A stretch of DNA of 64,000 bases from Gemmataceae bacterium (GCA_901538445.1 LR594584.1:2699586-2763585), one strand, 5' to 3'; positions 7,884-16,521 are shown, numbered from the stretch's first letter. Numbers and translations are program-made. Notes: a model not told the origin generated them from the sequence alone.

Positions 7884-8477
7884 ATGCCACTGGACGAGCG
7901 CGTCCTCGTGATCCCGACCGAGCGGTTCCGGGCCGCGGGGTACTTCCACGGCTTCCGGAGCGCCGACGCCGCGCACCGCGACGCAATCCTCAACCCGGCG
8001 GCCTACTCCTTCCGCCCGCGGTCCGAGGTCGAGACGCAGCCCGAGTTCAAGCAACTCATCCCCTACGTCGTGCTGCGGTGCGGCGACGAAGTGTTCCACT
8101 ACCGCCGCGGGTCGAGCGGCACCGAAGCGCGACTGCGGGCGCTGCGTTCGGTCGGGATCGGCGGCCACATCAGCGAGGACGACGCCCGCGGCGACGATCC
8201 GTACCGCACCGGTATGCTCCGCGAGTTGACCGAAGAAGTGCGCATCGGCGGCTTGTGGACCGACACCTTTCTGGGGTTCATCAACGACGACCGCACGCCC
8301 GTCGGCAGCGTTCACCTCGGCGTGGTGCATCTGATCGAGTTGGCGGACCGCGACGTGAGTTCCCGCGAGGACGCGCTGGCCGACGCGGGGTTCTCGCCGC
8401 TGGCGGAACTGGCGGCACGCGCCGACGAGTTCGAGACGTGGTCCCAGTTCGTGCTCGAAGAGTTGAGCCGCGGCTAG
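7884..8477 (+). CDS. Nudix-family hydrolase, COG4112-like phosphoesterase
   Basis: The 197-residue product carries a Nudix box in which the RELTEE core is intact (YRTGMLRELTEEVRIG, about residues 110-125). A glycine-rich loop (GIGGHISEDD) precedes it. The spacing from the glycine to the core is longer than in the standard GX5EX7REUXEEXGU pattern, as in the group labelled MutT-family phosphoesterase (COG4112). Nudix enzymes cleave nucleoside diphosphates linked to another moiety, using Mg2+ held by the REXXEE glutamates. The ATG at 7884 is preceded by GGAAGAGGG. Its stop overlaps the stop of the convergent FtsQ-like gene by 4 bases (CTAG). The substrate is unknown. Confidence 0.82.
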   Translation: MPLDERVLVIPTERFRAAGYFHGFRSADAAHRDAILNPAAYSFRPRSEVETQPEFKQLIPYVVLRCGDEVFHYRRGSSGTEARLRALRSVGIGGHISEDDARGDDPYRTGMLRELTEEVRIGGLWTDTFLGFINDDRTPVGSVHLGVVHLIELADRDVSSREDALADAGFSPLAELAARADEFETWSQFVLEELSRG

Positions 8478-9163
8478 CGATCGACGAGGAGCGTCTTCCC
8501 GTCCGCGGCGGTGAGCCGCCAGCCGGTCGCGGCCTTCTCGATGCGCCGCGGGTCGTGCGACGCGACCAGTTCGACCGCACGCTTCACGTCGGCGTCGCGC
8601 CACACCTGTCCCGCCGCCGGCGGCCGCGTTCGCACGGCACCTTCCAGTTCGGCCACGTTCGCCGCTGATGCACCCGCGGGCAACACGACGCCGCCCGCAT
8701 CGATTAGGACCGCCCTGCCCTCGCTCCGCACGCGCAGGACCGGGACCCGGAACCGGAGCTTCACTTGCACGCCGCCGGTGGGGGTCACCGTCACGCCCTC
8801 TGTCGCCGCGACCCACGGGTGTGCCGCGAACGCCGCGATCAGCTTCGCACCGAGGTCCGAGTCGAGCGACTGAAACGTTTCAGGGAAGTTCGAGACGTAC
8901 CGCACCTCGGAGAGGAACGCGGGCCGCTCCAGTCCCGGCGGGACGGTGCAGTCGATGTCCCCGAAGTGAACGGTGTAGCGGTCACGGTTACCGATCCCGC
9001 GGCGGGCCTCGTCGCCGAGCCTTGCGACGCCCCACACCACCCCCGCGACGACCGTGAGGGTAAGCGCGACGATCAGCAACCGGCGCGCGAGCCCGGACCG
9101 GGGCGGGGAGGCCGCGGGGTCGGGCATCTCGGGCTGCGGCTTGGGTTCACGCTTGCGGGGCAT
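8474..9163 (-). CDS. FtsQ/DivIB-like cell division protein
   Basis: The 229-residue protein has a basic, proline-rich cytoplasmic tail (MPRKREPKPQ), one transmembrane helix at about residues 28-45 (LLIVALTLTVVAGVVWGV) and an extracytoplasmic part. The sequence AAHPWVAATEGVTV followed by VLIDAGGVVLPAG matches the POTRA/beta-domain transition of FtsQ, where an HPWV strand precedes a D-x-x-G-V-x strand. FtsQ links division proteins to septal peptidoglycan synthesis. It lies just downstream of a MurB-like gene in the same direction, as in many dcw clusters. Assignment rests on topology, motif and context. Planctomycetes generally lack FtsZ, so its role may differ. Confidence 0.65.
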   Translation of the reverse strand: MPRKREPKPQPEMPDPAASPPRSGLARRLLIVALTLTVVAGVVWGVARLGDEARRGIGNRDRYTVHFGDIDCTVPPGLERPAFLSEVRYVSNFPETFQSLDSDLGAKLIAAFAAHPWVAATEGVTVTPTGGVQVKLRFRVPVLRVRSEGRAVLIDAGGVVLPAGASAANVAELEGAVRTRPPAAGQVWRDADVKRAVELVASHDPRRIEKAATGWRLTAADGKTLLVDR

Positions 9164-9179
9164 CCGTCACCCGATGGTA

Positions 9180-9252
9180 GGCGTCACACTCCGTGTGACG
9201 CCAGTTCCGCGGCCGTCCGCAGAAGAAGCGGCGTCACACGGAGTGCGACGCC
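9180..9252. repeat. Pair of related palindromes between the MurB-like and FtsQ-like genes
   Basis: 9180-9202 reads GGCGTCACAC-tcc-GTGTGACGCC, a perfect 10-bp stem with a 3-base loop. 9230-9252 reads GGCGTCACAC-gga-GTGCGACGCC, the same stem with one mismatch and the complementary loop. The two copies are separated by 27 bases. They may form hairpins in the murB-ftsQ transcript or one larger cruciform. Confidence 0.65.
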
Positions 9253-9265
9253 GATCCTGGCGACC

Positions 9266-10144
9266 TCACCAGACGTGGAGTTCGCGCTCCAGATCGACAC
9301 CGGTCCGCTCGCGGACGCGGGTGCGGACCCGGTCGGCGAGCTGGATGATGTCCGACGCCGTGGTGCCCGGGTGGGCGACCACGTAGTTCGAGTTCCGCTC
9401 GCTCAGCTCGGCGTTGTTGACACGGGTCTTCGTCATCCCGGCGCGGTCGATGAGCGTCGCGGCGGTCTGCGCCGGCGGGTTGCGGAACAGCCGCACGGCC
9501 GCCTGGAAGCTCAGCGGTTCGGCGGCCTTCCGGAGGATCCACGCCTTCCGCATCCGCTTGAGGATCGCCGCCGCCGGTGCCTTCTCCAGCTCGAACACGA
9601 CGTTGAGAATCACCGGCTCGTCGATGTCGCTCTGGTGCTCGGAGAAGTTCAGCTCCTCCTTGGTCCGCACCTGCACCTTCCCCGTATCGGTAAGGACGGT
9701 GACGGAGCGCACGCCGTGCGCGATCTCGCCGGACCGGTCGCCGACGTTGCACCGCACGCTGCCCCCGACGGTGCCCCGCAGCCCGACGAGCGTCTCGAGC
9801 CCAGTCAGCCCCTGGCGCACCGCGAACGCGATGAGGTCGAACAGCGGGCCGCCGCCGCCGGCGGTGATGCGCTTGCCGTCCCACTCGATCATGGTGAACG
9901 CGGCCGCCATGAGCTGCACGACCGCCCCCGGGACCGGATCGTCGCGGACGAGCAGGTTGTTCCCGCCGCCGAGCATTCGCACCGGCACCTTCTGGGTCTG
10001 ACACGCGGTCAGGACGCTACGGAGTTCGTCCACGTCGCGGGGCTGGACGAGGAACTCGGCCGGCCCGCCGATCCGCAGGTGCGTGTACGGCGCGAGCGGC
10101 TCGTTCCGCTTCGTGATCTCGGGGAACTCGTCGGCGAGGGACAT
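9266..10144 (-). CDS. MurB-like FAD-dependent reductase with altered active site
   Basis: This 292-residue protein resembles UDP-N-acetylenolpyruvylglucosamine reductase. The FAD-binding part has RMLGGGNNLLV (residues 57-66) and GLRGTVGGSV (121-130), and the C-terminus keeps the GVDLERE glutamate region (282-288). Two catalytic segments are not standard. The YRxS segment reads FSEHQS (167-172), and the Ser or Cys before F-K-N-P is an Arg in AVRLFRNP (216-223). In classical MurB that Ser protonates the enzyme product, so activity is uncertain. The ATG at 10142-10144 follows GGAGG at 5 bases. An upstream ATG at 10156 lies four codons earlier. The next gene is FtsQ-like. Confidence 0.78.
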   Translation of the reverse strand: MSLADEFPEITKRNEPLAPYTHLRIGGPAEFLVQPRDVDELRSVLTACQTQKVPVRMLGGGNNLLVRDDPVPGAVVQLMAAAFTMIEWDGKRITAGGGGPLFDLIAFAVRQGLTGLETLVGLRGTVGGSVRCNVGDRSGEIAHGVRSVTVLTDTGKVQVRTKEELNFSEHQSDIDEPVILNVVFELEKAPAAAILKRMRKAWILRKAAEPLSFQAAVRLFRNPPAQTAATLIDRAGMTKTRVNNAELSERNSNYVVAHPGTTASDIIQLADRVRTRVRERTGVDLERELHVW

Positions 10145-10200
10145 GGGAGCCTCCATCGCGTTGCGCGATGGGGGAATCTTATCGGCGTTGTCCCGCGAGT

Positions 10201-10289
10201 TGAAGGGGTGAGCGGGTGCCGGGGTGGAGAGGTGACCGAACAGGCTCATCCAGGTCACCCCTCCACCCCGGCACCCGCTCACCCCTTCA
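10201..10289. terminator. 37-bp-arm hairpin between two minus-strand genes
   Basis: 10201-10237 and 10253-10289 are reverse complements at 36 of 37 positions, around a 15-base loop. The arms consist of a drifting GGGGTG-type word repeated every 8 bases or so. The hairpin overlaps the stop codon of the beta-propeller gene (10287) and lies upstream of the MurB-like gene, so it is well placed to end transcripts from the former. It is the strongest member of the word-array class seen in this window. Confidence 0.7.
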
Positions 10290-11528
10290 CTTCTTCTCCC
10301 CAATGCACCACAGGTGCTTGGCCCCGCGGAGGAAGATCTCGCCGTCGGAGAAGGCGGGGGACGAGAACACGCGCTCGCCGAGGGGGTTCTGGGCCAGCAC
10401 CTCGTACTCGGCGCTCGCCTTCAGCACGAACGTGACTCCTTCGTCGGAGGTGAAGTACACCCGCCCGTCGGCCGCGACGCCGGAGGCGTGGTGCCCCTTC
10501 CCGCTCAACCGCTCCTTCCAGTACTGCTTGCCGGTCTTCACGTCCCAGCAGCTCGCCACGCCGCGGTCGTCCACCAAGAACAGCTTGCCGGCGTGCGCCA
10601 CTGGCGACGGGACGTAGCCCCCCTCCTTCTGCTTCGACCACAGGACGTGCGACTTGGTCACGTTCCCGCTGCCGCTCGGGTCGATCGCCATGACCCAGTG
10701 CTCGGGGAACCCGGCCGTCATCAGCAAAACGCCGTCGTGCAGCACCATGCTCGACACGAACTGCTCGGTCGGCCCGTTGATGATCCAGTTCTGCTTCCCC
10801 GTGTCCGGGTCGTAGCTCGCGACGCACTTGCTGCCGGTCAGCACGAGTTGCTTCTTGCCGGCGGCGTCTATCACGACCGGCGGGCAGTACGACCGCAACT
10901 TCGTCGGGCGGTCGGCCCGCCACTTCTCCTCGCCGGTCTTCTTGTCGAACGCGACGATGTACGCCGAGAGGCCCTTCGGGGCGTCCTGGTCGCCGTTCAC
11001 GATGACGAGATCCTTGTACAGCATCGGCGGGCTGCAGAACCCGTGCTGGGAGTGGAACTCGCCCGGGGACTTCTCCCACACGAGGTTCCCGGCGTGGTCG
11101 TAGCAGAACACGCGGAGGTGCGGCTTGTCGAGGAAGGTGATGTACACGCGCTCCCCGTCGGCCGCCGGGGTGGAACTCGCCCAGCTGTTCTCGTTGTGCT
11201 TCTTCTCAAGTTCGGAGACGACCGCGGCCTTCTCCCACAGGATTTTGCCGGTCGCGCGGTCCACGCAATACAGAACGCGCTTCTTCTCGGCCTCGACGCA
11301 CCCGGCGACGAACACCTTTCCCTTGCCGACGACGGGCGACGAGTGCCCGGTGCCGGGCAGTTCGGTCTTCCAGCGGACGTTGTCCTTGGCGGTCCAGGTG
11401 AGTGGGAACCCGGTCTCGGTCACGGTGCCGTCCGACCGGGGGCCGCGCCACCCGGGCCAGTCCTCGGCGGCGGTCCATCCGGCCAGAGCGACCCCCACCG
11501 AGACGACCAACAACAATCGCGCGAGCAT
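10287..11528 (-). CDS. Secreted PQQ-like beta-propeller protein
   Basis: The 413-residue product starts with a signal peptide (MLARLLLVVSVGVALAGWTA) and continues DWPGWRGPRSDG, a common opening of planctomycete secreted quinoprotein-like propellers. Repeats of the type D-x-x-T-G-K-x-x-W recur (DRATGKILWEK, DKKTGEEKWRA, DPDTGKQNWII, DVKTGKQYWKE), consistent with a 7- or 8-bladed pyrroloquinoline-quinone-like beta-propeller. No dehydrogenase metal-binding residues were identified, so it is probably a binding or structural protein outside the inner membrane. The start chosen gives the signal peptide; a longer open frame upstream has no support. It diverges from a HEAT-repeat gene across about 165 bases. 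Confidence 0.85.
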   Translation of the reverse strand: MLARLLLVVSVGVALAGWTAAEDWPGWRGPRSDGTVTETGFPLTWTAKDNVRWKTELPGTGHSSPVVGKGKVFVAGCVEAEKKRVLYCVDRATGKILWEKAAVVSELEKKHNENSWASSTPAADGERVYITFLDKPHLRVFCYDHAGNLVWEKSPGEFHSQHGFCSPPMLYKDLVIVNGDQDAPKGLSAYIVAFDKKTGEEKWRADRPTKLRSYCPPVVIDAAGKKQLVLTGSKCVASYDPDTGKQNWIINGPTEQFVSSMVLHDGVLLMTAGFPEHWVMAIDPSGSGNVTKSHVLWSKQKEGGYVPSPVAHAGKLFLVDDRGVASCWDVKTGKQYWKERLSGKGHHASGVAADGRVYFTSDEGVTFVLKASAEYEVLAQNPLGERVFSSPAFSDGEIFLRGAKHLWCIGEKK

Positions 11529-11693
11529 CGGCGTGTTCTCCGACCCGAGAAGTGCTAAAGTGGTAGGCAGAACAGATTGAACCACATCCGCACCGATCCG
11601 GGAACGGGAAAACCGCCCGGAGCGTCCAAACGGAACGCGATCGCTCGCCCTGGGTTCAACCTCGTACCCGTCCCCCCCACCCGGAGTCCGTAA

Positions 11694-12209
11694 ATGGCTG
11701 CCACTCGGTTCGTAAAGTCTCTCGCCGCTGTCGCTTTGTTCAACGGCGTGCTGTACCTGAGCCTCCCGTCCGAGGCGCTGGCCGGCCCCGAGAAGGACGC
11801 GATCCGGTACACGGCGGAGTTGAAGACCGGGAAGGACGCCAAGACCAAGATCAACGCGCTGCACGAACTCGGCAAGCTCGCGGCGATCATGAAGAGCTAC
11901 GTCACGGACGCGCTGCCGGACATCTACAAGAGCCTCGACGACAAGGACGCCGGCATCCGGGCGGCCGCGGCCGAGGCCCTCGGCGCGTGCGACGAGCCGG
12001 CCGACAAGGCCGTCCCCGCCCTGACGAAGCTCCTCAAGGACGACAAGGAGGACTCGGTGAAGATCGGTGCGGCCAAGGGGCTCATGTCGATGGGGTCCAA
12101 CGCCAAGGCCGCCGTCCCGGCGCTCCGCGAGTACGCCGCCGACAAGAAGAGCAAGGTCGGCAACGCCGCCCAGGCCGCGCTCAAGGCGATCACCCGCAAG
12201 AACCAGTGA
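11694..12209 (+). CDS. Secreted HEAT-repeat protein
   Basis: The 171-residue protein has an N-terminal signal sequence (AAVALFNGVLYLSLPSEALA), followed by about three HEAT-like helical repeats. The repeat signature is seen in DKDAGIRAAAAEALGACDEP, then EDSVKIGAAKGLMSMGSNAK, then KSKVGNAAQAALKAI. HEAT arrays act as protein-binding scaffolds. The mature protein is very Lys- and Ala-rich. It is followed by a strong hairpin at 12234-12267, so it is probably transcribed alone. The partner is unknown. Confidence 0.82.
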   Translation: MAATRFVKSLAAVALFNGVLYLSLPSEALAGPEKDAIRYTAELKTGKDAKTKINALHELGKLAAIMKSYVTDALPDIYKSLDDKDAGIRAAAAEALGACDEPADKAVPALTKLLKDDKEDSVKIGAAKGLMSMGSNAKAAVPALREYAADKKSKVGNAAQAALKAITRKNQ

Positions 12210-12233
12210 TTCCACCACCGTGCGCAGCAGTCC

Positions 12234-12267
12234 CGAGCGGCCGCCGGTTGCAACCGGCGGCCGCTCG
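12234..12267 (+). terminator. Perfect 34-bp palindrome, probable terminator
   Basis: Bases 12234-12250 and 12251-12267 are exact reverse complements, with TTGCAA at the centre acting as the loop. The stem is almost entirely G and C. It begins 24 bases after the HEAT-gene stop, and no T-tract follows. Confidence 0.65.
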
Positions 12268-12359
12268 CCGTTGAGCGGTTCAGCGTCGTCCCACGCCGTT
12301 TCTAATTGCAGACGGCAACTTCCTCGGCTAACTTTGAATCAGAGCCGCCCTCCCGCCGG

Positions 12360-12365
12360 TATCAT
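12360..12365 (+). promoter_or_regulatory. Possible -10 element (TATCAT)
   Basis: TATCAT in the context CCGGTATCATTCCG lies 63 bases before the start at 12429. A TTGAAT at 12334-12339 is 20 bases upstream, longer than the usual spacing. Confidence 0.3.
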
Positions 12366-12428
12366 TCCGTACCCACCCGACCGCTCGCACCCGGCGGCCG
12401 CACGTTTCCCCGCTCGTGGAGCCCTCGT

Positions 12429-14948
12429 ATGGCGTTGCGCCCGGTCCTGATCCTGCTCGGCGCGGCCGTCGCGGCCAGCCTCGCCCTCGCCTGGGCAACA
12501 GGGTGGACGGACCGCTCCCCGCCGGCCGCGGCCGCGTCGCTGCCTTCAGTGGGAGAAGCGGCACCCGCGACCGAGCCGCAGACCTCGCTCCGCGACCGGC
12601 TCCGGCTCTCGACCGAACCCGCAGAACCAGTCGCCGCCGCTGTGCCGCCGGTGGCCGCCCTGCCGCCACTGCCGGTTGCAACCCTCGAGCCCATCGCAGC
12701 GGCCGCCCCGCCGGTCGAAGATCCCGCGTTCAAGTCGAAGATCTTGCCGTTCATCCAGAAGTACTGCGTCGATTGCCACAAGGGGGACAAGGCCGGCGGC
12801 GGGCTGTCGCTGGACGGGTACACGACCGAGGCGCAGGCCCGCAAGGCCCGCAAGGACTGGGGCGCGATGCAGCACGCCCTCGCGGCCGGCGAGATGCCCC
12901 CGCCGCGGACGAAGAAGCCGCAGCCGACCAAGGAGGAGCGAGCGTTCGTCGTCGAGTGGATCGAGAACTCGCTCACCCGGGTCGATTGCAGTGGCCCCCG
13001 CGACCCGGGCCGGGTGACCATCCGCCGGCTCAACCGGGCCGAGTACAACAACACCATCCGCGACCTGTGCGGGGTCGATTTCAAGCCCGCCGACGACTTC
13101 CCGTCCGACGACGTCGGGTACGGGTTCGACAACATCGGCGACGTCCTCTCGTTCCAGCCGATCCTGCTCGAAAAGTACCTGGCCGCGGCCGACAAGGTGC
13201 TCGCCGCTGCGCTCAAGGTGCCCGAGCCGCCCAAGAGCGTGAAGCAGTCGTTCGGCGCGCAGAACATCGTGGTGCTCCCGCGGTCCGCGAAGACCAAGGA
13301 CCCGGTCAAGATCGCGTTCAAGTCGGTCGGCCAGGCGAGCCTGGAGAAGTTCAACTTTCCGGCCGAGGGCGAGTACGTCATCCGGTTCCGCGGCTGGGGC
13401 ACAAAGGTCGGCGGCGAGTTCCCCAGCGCGACGCTGCGGGTCGCACGGAAGGACGTCAAGACGTTCACGGTTGAAGCAACCCCGGGCAAACCGCAGTTCT
13501 ACGAGGTGCGGACGAAGTTGCCGGCCGGGGAGAAGACCGTCGAGGTCGCGTTCACCAACGAGTTCGAGGACGTCGTCGATAAGAAGTTCCGCGAGTTCGG
13601 CATCGACCGCATCGAGATCGAGGGGCCGTTCAACCCCGTGCCCGCGCCGGAGCCCGCGTCGATCAAGTTGCTCCTCACCGCGAAGCCCTCGGACTCCGTC
13701 GCTCCGCGGGCGGCCGCCGAGAAGGTGCTGACAAACTTCGCCCGCCGCGCGTACCGCCGGCCGGTGAAGGGCGAAGAGGTGACCCGCCTGCTGAGCCTGT
13801 TCGACGTCGCCACGAAGCAGGGCGAGCCGTTCGACGCCGCGATCCGCCTGCCGATGAAGGCCGTGCTGGTGTCGCCGCACTTCCTCTATCGCATCGAGGA
13901 GGATCCGAAGGACCCGAACGGGGTCCGCACCATCAGCGACTTCGAGTTCGCGACGCGGCTCTCGTACTTCCTCTGGTCCACGATGCCGGACGAGGCGCTG
14001 TTCCAGCTCGCCGAGAAGGGCGAACTCCGCAAGCCCGCGGTACTGGAAGCGCAAGTCAAGCGGATGCTGAAGGACCCGAAGGCGAAGTCGCTGTCGGAGA
14101 ACTTCGCGTCGCAGTGGCTCCAACTCCGGATGCTCAAAACCCTGACGCCCGACAAGGGGTACTACCCCGGGTGGGACGACGCGCTGAAGATCGCGATGGC
14201 CCGCGAGGCCGAGGCGTACTTCGAGTACGTTGTTCAGAACGACCGCAGCATCCTGGAGTTCCTCGACTCGGACTACACGTTCGCCAACGACCGGCTCGCG
14301 AAGCACTACGGCCTCGCGAACGTGACCGGCCCGGAGTTCCGCAAGGTGGCGCTCGGCGACGGCCGCCGCGGCGGGGTGGTGACGATGGGCAGCACGCTCA
14401 CCGTGACCTCGAACCCGACCCGCACGAGCCCGGTGAAGCGCGGCAAGTGGATCCTCGAGAACGTGCTCGGCACGCCGCCCCCGCCCCCGGCCCCCGACGT
14501 GCCCGAACTGCCGCCGACGCCGCAACTGAAGGGCACGCTCCGCCAGCAGATGGAGCAGCACCGGGCGAACCCGGCGTGCGCCACCTGCCACGCGAAGATG
14601 GACCCGCTCGGGTTCGGGCTGGAGAACTTCGACGGCATCGGCGGCTGGCGCACCCAGGACAACAAGCAGCCGATCGACCCGTCGGGCACCCTCCCCGGCG
14701 GCGAGAAGTTCGCCGGCCCCGCGGAACTCCGAAAGGTGCTGATCGGCAAGGCCGATCTGTTCCGCCGGTGCTTCGCGGAAAAACTCATTACCTTCGGTCT
14801 GGGCCGCGGGTTAGAGTACTACGACAAGTGCGTCCTCGACGACATCGTTGCCGCCTCGAAGGCGAACAAGGACTCGTTCTCCGCAATCGTCCTCGCGATC
14901 GTGAAGTCCGACCCGTTCCAGAAGCGGAAGGGCAAGCGGACCGAGTGA
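12429..14948 (+). CDS. Planctomycete multidomain cytochrome (DUF1587-1595-1592-1588-1585)
   Basis: This 839-residue exported protein has an N-terminal membrane or signal segment, a Pro/Ala-rich linker, and a PSCyt1-type heme site CVDCH (about residues 113-117). The planctomycete domain series follows: DUF1587 (RVTIRRLNRAEYNNTIRDL), a jelly-roll-like stretch, DUF1595/1592 (FARRAYRRPV and FATRLSYFLWSTMPD), DUF1588 with a second heme-like CATCH motif (about 717-721), and DUF1585. These proteins occur next to DUF1552 genes, as here, and are thought to act on polymers in the periplasm-like space; the reaction is unproven. GGAG precedes the ATG by 8 bases. Confidence 0.9.
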   Translation: MALRPVLILLGAAVAASLALAWATGWTDRSPPAAAASLPSVGEAAPATEPQTSLRDRLRLSTEPAEPVAAAVPPVAALPPLPVATLEPIAAAAPPVEDPAFKSKILPFIQKYCVDCHKGDKAGGGLSLDGYTTEAQARKARKDWGAMQHALAAGEMPPPRTKKPQPTKEERAFVVEWIENSLTRVDCSGPRDPGRVTIRRLNRAEYNNTIRDLCGVDFKPADDFPSDDVGYGFDNIGDVLSFQPILLEKYLAAADKVLAAALKVPEPPKSVKQSFGAQNIVVLPRSAKTKDPVKIAFKSVGQASLEKFNFPAEGEYVIRFRGWGTKVGGEFPSATLRVARKDVKTFTVEATPGKPQFYEVRTKLPAGEKTVEVAFTNEFEDVVDKKFREFGIDRIEIEGPFNPVPAPEPASIKLLLTAKPSDSVAPRAAAEKVLTNFARRAYRRPVKGEEVTRLLSLFDVATKQGEPFDAAIRLPMKAVLVSPHFLYRIEEDPKDPNGVRTISDFEFATRLSYFLWSTMPDEALFQLAEKGELRKPAVLEAQVKRMLKDPKAKSLSENFASQWLQLRMLKTLTPDKGYYPGWDDALKIAMAREAEAYFEYVVQNDRSILEFLDSDYTFANDRLAKHYGLANVTGPEFRKVALGDGRRGGVVTMGSTLTVTSNPTRTSPVKRGKWILENVLGTPPPPPAPDVPELPPTPQLKGTLRQQMEQHRANPACATCHAKMDPLGFGLENFDGIGGWRTQDNKQPIDPSGTLPGGEKFAGPAELRKVLIGKADLFRRCFAEKLITFGLGRGLEYYDKCVLDDIVAASKANKDSFSAIVLAIVKSDPFQKRKGKRTE

Positions 14949-15168
14949 GGTGCCGAGAAGAGTATCGATCCGCAGATTTCGCAGACGGACACAGATTTTC
15001 AGACAGAGACGAACGCGGGCGGTGAGCAACAACTGATCTCGCGCCGCTGAACTCTGTCATCCGGTTTTAATGCGTGTCGCCTGCGTAATCTATGGGTAAC
15101 ACTGCCTGTGCCGCGCTGCTGCGACTGCCACGCTGCCCCCGCCTGAACCGCTCGTCCCCGGAGCTGCC

Positions 15169-16509
15169 ATGAACACCCGCATCACCCGCCGCACTGCTCT
15201 GAAGGGTCTGGGCACCACCCTCGCCCTTCCCTGGCTGGAGTCGCTCGCGGTCGCAGCGCCGGCAGCGGCCACCGCCCCGCCCCGACGGGCCGCGTTCATC
15301 TACGTCCCCAACGGCGTGAACATGGCCGAGTGGACGCCGAAGAGTGAGGGCAAGCTCGGCGACCTCCCCGGCGTCCTGAAGCCGCTGGAGGCGTTCAAGG
15401 ACTCGTTCAGCGTCTACAGCGGGCTGACGCTCGACAAGGCGCGGGCCAACGGCGACGGCCCCGGCGACCACGCCCGCGCGATGGCCGCGTTCCTCACCGG
15501 CCGCCAGCCCCGCAAGACCCACGGGGCCGACATCCGCGCCGGCATGTCCGCCGACCAGCACATCGCGAGCGTCGTCGGGCAGGTCACCCGGTTCCCGTCG
15601 CTCGAACTCGGCATCGACCGCGGCGGCAGCACCGGCAACTGCGACTCGGGCTACTCGTGCGCGTACTCGCACAACCTGTCGTGGCGCGGCGAGTCCACCC
15701 CGAACTCGAAGGAGGTGGACCCGAAGGCCGTGTTCGAGCGGCTGTTCGGCGGCAACGACCCCAAGGAGCAGGTCCAGGCGCGGGCCAAGCGCGACCTCTA
15801 CAACACCAGCATCCTCGACTTCGTCAACGAGGACGCGAAGGGGCTCAACAAGACCCTGGGCACCGCCGACCAGAAGAAGCTCGAGGAGTACCTCGCCAGC
15901 GTCCGCGAGGTCGAGCAGCGCATCCAGAAGGCGAAGGCCGCCGCGAGCGCCCCGGTCGCGAAGCCGAACATCCCCGCCCCGACCGGCATCCCAAAGGACT
16001 ACGCCGAACACATCCGGCTCATGGCCGACCTGATGGTGCTCGCGTTCCAGACCGACCTGACCCGCGTGGTCACCTTCCCCTTCGCCAACGAGGGGAGCAA
16101 CCGGCCGTACAAGTTCATCGAAGTGCCGGAGGGCCATCACGACCTGTCGCACCACGGCAGCGACCCGAAGAAGCTCGAGAAGATCAAGAAGATCAACACG
16201 TTCCACACGGAGCAACTCGCGTACGTCCTCGGCAAGATGAAGGGCACGAAGGAGGCCAACGGCACGACGCTCCTCGACAACGTGATGCTCGTGTACGGCA
16301 GCGGGAACGGCGACGGCAACCGGCACAACCACGACGAACTGCCGATCCTCCTGTGCGGCAAGGGCGGCGGCTCGGTCGCCAGCGGCAAGCACGCCGCGTT
16401 CCCGAAGCGGGCCGAGACCCCGCTCATGAACCTGTTCCTGGCGATCTTCGAGCGGATGGGCGCACCCGCCAACTCGTTCGGCGACAGCACCGGCACGCTG
16501 AAGATCTGA
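15169..16509 (+). CDS. DUF1552 exported protein
   Basis: The 446-residue product begins with a twin-arginine-like signal (ITRRTALKGLGTTLALPWLE), so it is probably exported folded by Tat. The remainder is DUF1552, recognisable from FIYVPNGVNMAEWTP, GDHARAMAAFLTG and the DNVMLVYGSGNGDGNRHNHD segment with its His-rich loop. The family is related in architecture to DUF1501 and sulfatase-like enzymes and usually partners the DUF1592-type cytochrome found immediately upstream. The substrate is not known. GGAG lies 6 bases before the ATG. The 220-base spacer from the previous stop has no obvious terminator, so co-transcription is possible. Confidence 0.9.
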   Translation: MNTRITRRTALKGLGTTLALPWLESLAVAAPAAATAPPRRAAFIYVPNGVNMAEWTPKSEGKLGDLPGVLKPLEAFKDSFSVYSGLTLDKARANGDGPGDHARAMAAFLTGRQPRKTHGADIRAGMSADQHIASVVGQVTRFPSLELGIDRGGSTGNCDSGYSCAYSHNLSWRGESTPNSKEVDPKAVFERLFGGNDPKEQVQARAKRDLYNTSILDFVNEDAKGLNKTLGTADQKKLEEYLASVREVEQRIQKAKAAASAPVAKPNIPAPTGIPKDYAEHIRLMADLMVLAFQTDLTRVVTFPFANEGSNRPYKFIEVPEGHHDLSHHGSDPKKLEKIKKINTFHTEQLAYVLGKMKGTKEANGTTLLDNVMLVYGSGNGDGNRHNHDELPILLCGKGGGSVASGKHAAFPKRAETPLMNLFLAIFERMGAPANSFGDSTGTLKI

Positions 16510-16521
16510 TTCTCTGCCTTC

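Noticed and set aside
12546-14591. Long minus-strand open frame over the DUF1592-type cytochrome gene
   Set aside because: The plus-strand gene has domain motifs and heme sites. The antisense frame has a composition typical of a shadow frame.
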